Assembly (NCBI GenBank): GCA_003545125.1
Contig: DQCI01000337.1
Span: 1 to 10,555 of the forward strand
Length of the DNA: 10,555 bases
Reading direction: 5' to 3'
Source of the DNA: Paracoccaceae bacterium
GTDB taxonomy: Bacteria; Pseudomonadota; Alphaproteobacteria; Rhodobacterales; Rhodobacteraceae
Of the stretch, positions 7,701-10,555 are shown in pieces (position 1 is the stretch's first letter; every line of letters begins with the position of its first letter). The position numbers and the translations under genes are program-made. The notes under the pieces were generated by a model. The model saw nothing but the letters and a program-made list of their open reading frames with translations, was not told where the DNA came from and did not search any database.

Positions 7701-9288
7701 TGCGCGTCTGCGCCATTCCACCAAGGGCGTGACGCTGATTTCGCCGCCGCCACACCATGACATCTACTCGATCGAAGACCTCGCGCAGCTGATCTACGAC
7801 CTCAAGCAGATCAACCCGCGCGCCAAGGTCACGGTGAAGCTGGTCGCTTCGTCAGGTGTCGGCACCATCGCGGCCGGCGTCGCCAAGGCGAAGGCCGACG
7901 TGATCCTGATTTCGGGGGGCAATGGCGGCACCGGCGCCTCGCCCGCGACCTCGATCAAGTTCGTCGGCCTGCCGTGGGAAATGGGCCTGACCGAGACCCA
8001 CCAGGTGCTGACGATGAACTACCTGCGCGACCGGGTGACGTTGCGCACCGACGGCGGTCTGCGGACGGGCCGTGACATCGTCATGGCGGCGATGATGGGG
8101 GCCGAGGAATACGGCATCGGCACCGCCGCGCTGATCGCGATGGGCTGCATCATGGTGCGCCAGTGCCAGTCGAACACCTGTCCGGTGGGTGTCTGTACCC
8201 AGCGCGACGACCTGCGCGAGAAGTTCACAGGCTCCGCCGACAAGGTGGTCAATCTTATCACCTTCTACGCCGAGGAAGTGCGCGAGATCCTCGCCCGGAT
8301 CGGGGCGCGGTCGATGGATGACGTGATCGGCCGGGCCGATCTGCTTACCCAAGTCAGCCGCGGCGCCTCGCATCTCGACGACCTCGACCTGAACCCGCTG
8401 TTGGTGACGGTCGCGACCCCGAACCAGATCAGCTACGATCTGGACCGGCCGCGTCAGGATGTGCTCGACACGCTTGACGCCGAGATCGTGAAGGACGCGG
8501 AGCGGTTCCTGCGCGACGGCGAAAAGATGCAGCTGCAATATGCGGTCCGAAACACGGACCGGACCATCGGCACCCGCATTTCCAGCCATATCGTGCGCAA
8601 CTTCGGCATGCGCAACAATCTGCAGCCGGACCACCTGACGGTGAAGCTCACGGGCTCCGCTGGCCAGTCGCTCGGCGCCTTTGCAGCACCTGGGCTCAAG
8701 ATCGAGGTGTCCGGCGATGCCAACGACTACGTCGGCAAGGGCCTTTCGGGGGGGGGCATCGTCGTGCGTCCGCCGATGTGCTCGCCGCTCGTCGCCGAGG
8801 AAAACACGATCATCGGCAACACCGTGCTCTACGGGGCGACCGACGGCTTCCTGTTCGCCGCCGGGCGCGCGGGCGAGCGTTTCTGCGTGCGCAACTCGGG
8901 CGCCAAAGTGGTGATCGAAGGCTGTGGGTCCAACGGGTGCGAATACATGACCGGCGGTGTCGCGGTGATCCTCGGCGGGATCGGAGCCAATTTCGGTGCC
9001 GGCATGACCGGCGGCATGGCCTATGTCTACGATCCCGATGGCTGCGCCTACGATTTCATGAACATGGAAACGCTGGTGACCGTGCCGGTCACCGTTGACC
9101 ATTGGGAAACCCAGCTCAAAGAGCTGGTCCTGCGCCATGCCGACGAAACCGGCTCGACCAAGGCCCACAAGATCCTTCAGGATTGGGAGAAGGAAAAGCA
9201 CAACTTCCTGCAGATCTGCCCGACAGAAATGCTGGCGCACATCCCTGTGCCGCTGTCGCACGAAGAGAAGGCGATGCCGGCGGAGTAA
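4747..9288 (+). CDS. gltB: Glutamate synthase (NADPH), large subunit
   Basis: The 1513-residue GltB alpha subunit hydrolyses glutamine at its N-terminal Ntn amidotransferase domain and channels the ammonia to the FMN domain, where 2-oxoglutarate is converted to glutamate using electrons from GltD. The nucleophile is C34 in ASCGVGL, so a propeptide of about 33 residues is removed. The glutaminase domain runs to about 440 (YSTNTFPQW from 245), followed by the central domain (about 490-770). The FMN synthase domain (about 825-1200) includes SGGNGGTGASP at 1056-1066. The [3Fe-4S] cysteines C1134, C1140 and C1145 have the expected C-x5-C-x4-C spacing. The C-terminal GXGXG beta-helix domain carries glycine motifs such as LSGGGIVV near 1333-1340. 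Length and all key residues are intact. It is the last gene of the operon, ending just before a strong terminator. A run of nine G lies in the GXGXG region. Confidence 0.98.
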   Translation: MTNFDDTWMAEEQDRRTWLAENGMYREEHEHASCGVGLVVAIDGKPSRKVVENGIEALKAVWHRGAVDADGKTGDGAGIHVQIAPAFFYDQIRRTGHEPRMDQLMAVGQVFLPRTDFGAQETCRTIVETEVLGMGYYIYGWRGVPVNIECLGEKANATRPEIEQIIISNSKGVDEETFERELYVIRRRIEKAAAAAGVRDLYIASLSCRSIIYKGMMLAEQVAEFYPDLKDDRFESAFAIYHQRYSTNTFPQWWLAQPFRMLAHNGEINTLKGNLNWMKSHEIRMASSAFGDLAEDIKPIVPHASSDSAALDSVFEVLVRAGRSAPMAKVMLVPEAWSKQAGEMPQAWADMYSYVNSTMEPWDGPAALAMTDGRWVCAGLDRNGLRPMRYVVTGDGLVIAGSETGMVPTDEATVIEKGALGPGQILAVDMAEGRLFHDAEMKDKLAESRPFGEAVKHINNIEADLTSVEEKALFAGEELRKRQIAAGFSLEDLEMILAPMAEDGKEILASMGDDTPAAVLSNQYRNLSHFFRQNFSQVTNPPIDSLREYRVMSLKTRFGNLKNVLDEAGSQTQILVIESPFVGNAQFEELKRQFNAPMAEIDCTFPADAGPQSLRDALIRIRSEAEDAVRSGAGHIVLSDMAQDESKVPMPMILATSAVHSWLTRQGLRTFTSLNVRAAEAIDPHYFAVLIGCGATMVNAYLAEDSLADRIDRGLLDISLTEAVRLFRDAVDWGLLKIMSKMGISVISSYRGGLNFEAVGLSRAMVHEYFPGMTSRISGIGVGGIQTKLEEIHAKGWRSQSANVLPVGGFYKARKGGETHAWGAQAMHLLQAACDNASYETWRKYSAMMKSNPPIHLRDMLDIKPLGAPVPISEVESITSIRKRFVTPGMSLGALSPEAHKALNVAMNRIGAKSDSGEGGEDPAHFVPEPNGDNPSAKIKQVASGRFGVTAEYLNQCEELEIKVAQGAKPGEGGQLPGIKVTDLIARLRHSTKGVTLISPPPHHDIYSIEDLAQLIYDLKQINPRAKVTVKLVASSGVGTIAAGVAKAKADVILISGGNGGTGASPATSIKFVGLPWEMGLTETHQVLTMNYLRDRVTLRTDGGLRTGRDIVMAAMMGAEEYGIGTAALIAMGCIMVRQCQSNTCPVGVCTQRDDLREKFTGSADKVVNLITFYAEEVREILARIGARSMDDVIGRADLLTQVSRGASHLDDLDLNPLLVTVATPNQISYDLDRPRQDVLDTLDAEIVKDAERFLRDGEKMQLQYAVRNTDRTIGTRISSHIVRNFGMRNNLQPDHLTVKLTGSAGQSLGAFAAPGLKIEVSGDANDYVGKGLSGGGIVVRPPMCSPLVAEENTIIGNTVLYGATDGFLFAAGRAGERFCVRNSGAKVVIEGCGSNGCEYMTGGVAVILGGIGANFGAGMTGGMAYVYDPDGCAYDFMNMETLVTVPVTVDHWETQLKELVLRHADETGSTKAHKILQDWEKEKHNFLQICPTEMLAHIPVPLSHEEKAMPAE
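8748..8756 (+). repeat. Nine-G homopolymer inside gltB
   Basis: Nine consecutive G bases encode the glycine run of the LSGGGIVV motif (S1334 onward). It is the longest single-base run I noticed in the window. Such tracts are prone to slippage, and a change of one base would cut off the last 180 or so residues of GltB. The frame is intact here. The glycines themselves are conserved in the family, so protein constraint explains most of the tract. Confidence 0.8.
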
Positions 9289-9309
9289 GCGTCGGACCTC
9301 TCACAACGC

Positions 9310-9336
9310 AAGGGCGGCTCCCGGGGTCGCCCTTTT
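9310..9336. terminator. Rho-independent terminator after gltB, shared by convergent genes
   Basis: AAGGGCG (9310-9316) pairs perfectly with CGCCCTT (9328-9334) around an 11-base GC-rich loop, and the plus strand then has TTTT at 9333-9336. It begins 21 bases after the gltB stop and ends 5 bases before the stop of the minus-strand gene. On the minus strand the stem is the same but the U-run is shorter, so it should stop gltB transcripts well and minus-strand ones less well. Confidence 0.85.
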
Positions 9337-9341
9337 CGTCT

Positions 9342-9846
9342 TCAGATCTCGGCAAACCCGACCACGTAGTTGTGGCCATAGTGTTTCGCGCATTTCGGGC
9401 AGGTGGTGTAGTCGAAATTCACCTCGCCCTCCGGCTTGCCGTGCGCTGCAGAGATAGTTTTCATCTCCTCGTACCAGCGCTTCGCGTCGGCATAGGGGCC
9501 GACGAACACTCTGGTACGGGATTTGCCCGAAAGGCGCACCATTTCCTCGCCGGGCACATCCGCGGACGCGGCAAAGAAGTGCTCCGATGTCCAGGCGCTG
9601 AGATCCTTCGACAGGATGAAGAAGTCCTCCGGGTCGAAGGCTTTGGCGGCCTCGAGGTGTTCCTGCACCCGCGGAAACACCCGGCCGATGTCGATGGGCA
9701 CGTGGAAAACCGCGTGTGTCACGGCGTACGAACAGTTTGTCGGTGAATTTCAGATCAAGCCCGTCCCATCCGCCCGCGTCGAACCGGGGGCAGCAACCGG
9801 TCTCGTTGTCTGAAAGATCGTAGAACGGCACGGACTCAAAAGGCAT
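9342..9846 (-). pseudogene. Small conserved protein gene with one frameshift
   Basis: The minus-strand start ATG 9846-9844 has AGGGGG about 5 bases upstream. The first frame encodes MPFESVPFYDLSDNETGCCP and continues to R45 (codon 9714-9712). The sequence then continues in another frame with VFHVPIDIGRVFPRV (from 9710) to a stop at 9344-9342, ending in YTTCPKCAKHYGHNYVVGFA. The joined length of 505 bases is two short of 507. Restoring one CG dinucleotide in the CGCG at 9711-9714 would give 168 residues reading T-R-A-V-F-H-V-P across the break. Without repair, the first frame runs on through the terminator to 9301 (181 residues). The repaired protein has paired cysteines at 18-19 and 150/153, the latter like half a zinc knuckle. 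It resembles, from memory, an uncharacterised Rhodobacterales family sometimes labelled hydrolase; no function is established. A sequencing error is the main alternative to a true pseudogene. Confidence 0.8.
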
Positions 9847-10160
9847 GTCATCCCCCTTACCCGTTGTGATTAGACCATAACCTGCGTCCCTGCGCATTGA
9901 TGCGCGCCCGACCGGTCGTCGCCGGGCCAAGCGCAGCCGGCTTCGCCATCGGGGAAGGCTCCGATAAAACCGAAACACCGCGCTGTTGCACCATACGGCG
10001 CCCCCCGCTGGGCCACCATTTCCGAGCGCGAACGCGCGCAAAGTGCTGTGTTAGGGTCACACGCGCGCGTGCGCCGGGGGTGCAGCCTGCGGGCCAGGGC
10101 CTCTTCACAATAGCCCTTGCTTGGGCTTGACCCGGCGCCCGCGCCTATGGACAAGGAGCC
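9847..10160. other. Divergent intergenic region between the broken gene and mtgA
   Basis: No convincing gene lies here. The left end holds the ribosome binding site of the minus-strand gene and a possible minus-strand -10 box, TCTAAT (9869-9874), without a matching -35. The centre is very GC-rich and contains a perfect 12-bp palindrome, CACGCGCGCGTG (10060-10071). A short pairing, AGGGC (10096-10100) with GCCCT (10113-10117), is not followed by a U-run. TTGACC at 10127-10132 has no -10 box at usable spacing. The mtgA promoter is probably in this stretch but I cannot place it. Confidence 0.6.
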
Positions 10161-10555
10161 ATGGCATGGGCACGGCAGGCAAAAGGCGAACGCGCAGGAA
10201 CCGGCGTGGTGACCACGTTTTGGCGGTTCATCCGGCGCTGGTTCTTCCGCCTGGCCCTGATCGCCCTCGTCTTCGCCGCGCTTGGCGTCGCATTGTTCTC
10301 GGTGGTGAACCCGCCGACCACCCTCTACATGGCCGCGGAAAAGGCCCGGCACGGCAGTCTGAGCCATGAATGGGTGGCGTTCGACGCGATTGCCCCGGTC
10401 ATGGTGCGCGCTGTCGTGGCCGCCGAAGACGCCAACTACTGCAATCACTGGGGCTTCGACATGGCGGCGATCCGGCAGGTGATCGCATCCGGTGACCGCC
10501 GCGGCGCCTCGACGATCAGCCAGCAGGTGGTCAAGAACGTCTATCTGTGGCCGGA
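10161..10555 (+). CDS. mtgA: Monofunctional peptidoglycan glycosyltransferase MtgA, 3' end outside window
   Basis: The first 131 residues of a GT51 enzyme are visible; the rest lies beyond the window. MtgA polymerises lipid II into glycan strands at the outer face of the inner membrane, without a transpeptidase domain. A basic N terminus precedes one membrane anchor (about 28-49), then NPPTTLYM (50-57). The catalytic motif AAEDANYCNHWGFD (87-100) holds the glutamate E89, and GASTISQQ (115-122) plus VKNVYLW are the next GT51 signatures. The NPPTTLYM linker and short N terminus favour MtgA over a bifunctional penicillin-binding protein. The start is uncertain: ATG 10161 has AAGGAG at 10153-10158, only 2 bases away, which is unusually close. 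In-frame GTG codons at 10206 and 10209 have AGGAA at 10196-10200 at better spacing and would still leave the anchor intact. A stop codon at 10128-10130 excludes earlier starts. Confidence 0.93.
   Translation, partial: MAWARQAKGERAGTGVVTTFWRFIRRWFFRLALIALVFAALGVALFSVVNPPTTLYMAAEKARHGSLSHEWVAFDAIAPVMVRAVVAAEDANYCNHWGFDMAAIRQVIASGDRRGASTISQQVVKNVYLWP

Noticed and set aside
4705..7758. A minus-strand open frame of 1017 codons opposite gltB
   Set aside because: It lies entirely against gltB, which has all catalytic and cluster residues. The antisense product is rich in His, Arg, Ala and Gly, as expected from reading GC-rich codons backwards, and shows no recognisable domain.
7852..9261. A 469-codon minus-strand open frame opposite the end of gltB
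   Set aside because: Antisense shadow of the FMN and GXGXG domains with the same His/Arg/Ala bias and no plausible start site.
10126..10151. TTGACC with CTATGG as a heat-shock-type or sigma-70 promoter for mtgA
   Set aside because: The boxes are only about 12 bases apart and transcription would start on top of the start codon.
10121..10369. An 82-codon plus-strand open frame over the start of mtgA
   Set aside because: It is in a different frame from the clear GT51 motifs, and its product is Arg/Pro-rich low-complexity sequence.

Overview
The window looks like chromosomal DNA from a high-GC alphaproteobacterium, most likely Rhodobacterales (Roseobacter/Rhodobacter group). The grounds are the GC-rich coding style, an NDUFA9-like complex I accessory protein, the gene order gltD before gltB with an extra gene between them, and a C-terminal Cys-Pro-x-Cys protein that resembles, from memory, a small family seen in this group. 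The assignment is by family resemblance, not by search.

Layout: positions 1-178 are AT-richer, non-coding DNA beyond the 3' end of a minus-strand tRNA-Leu(CAG), with four copies of an AGTGGGGTA-like motif. Plus-strand genes follow: an NDUFA9-like NAD(P)-binding protein (405-1385), uppP (1441-2235), a 222-base regulatory gap with a duplicated 11-bp motif, gltD (2458-3891), an unrecognised exported protein (3945-4760) overlapping the next start, and gltB (4747-9288). A strong terminator at 9310-9336 ends this run. On the minus strand, 9342-9846 carries a small gene broken by one frameshift. After about 310 bases without a gene, mtgA starts at 10161 and runs off the window end.

How the genes fit together: GltD and GltB are the small and large subunits of NADPH glutamate synthase, which makes two glutamates from glutamine and 2-oxoglutarate. 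The exported protein sits inside this operon and appears translationally coupled to gltB; its role is unknown. UppP recycles the undecaprenyl carrier used in cell-wall synthesis and MtgA polymerises glycan strands, but they lie far apart and need not be co-regulated. The NDUFA9-like protein is probably tied to respiratory complex I.

Most of the window is ordinary housekeeping sequence, and I do not see a clear new multi-gene system. The points worth a second look are the frameshifted gene, the motif cluster beside the tRNA 3' end (a possible recombinase site), the repeated element upstream of gltD, and the uncharacterised exported protein between gltD and gltB.
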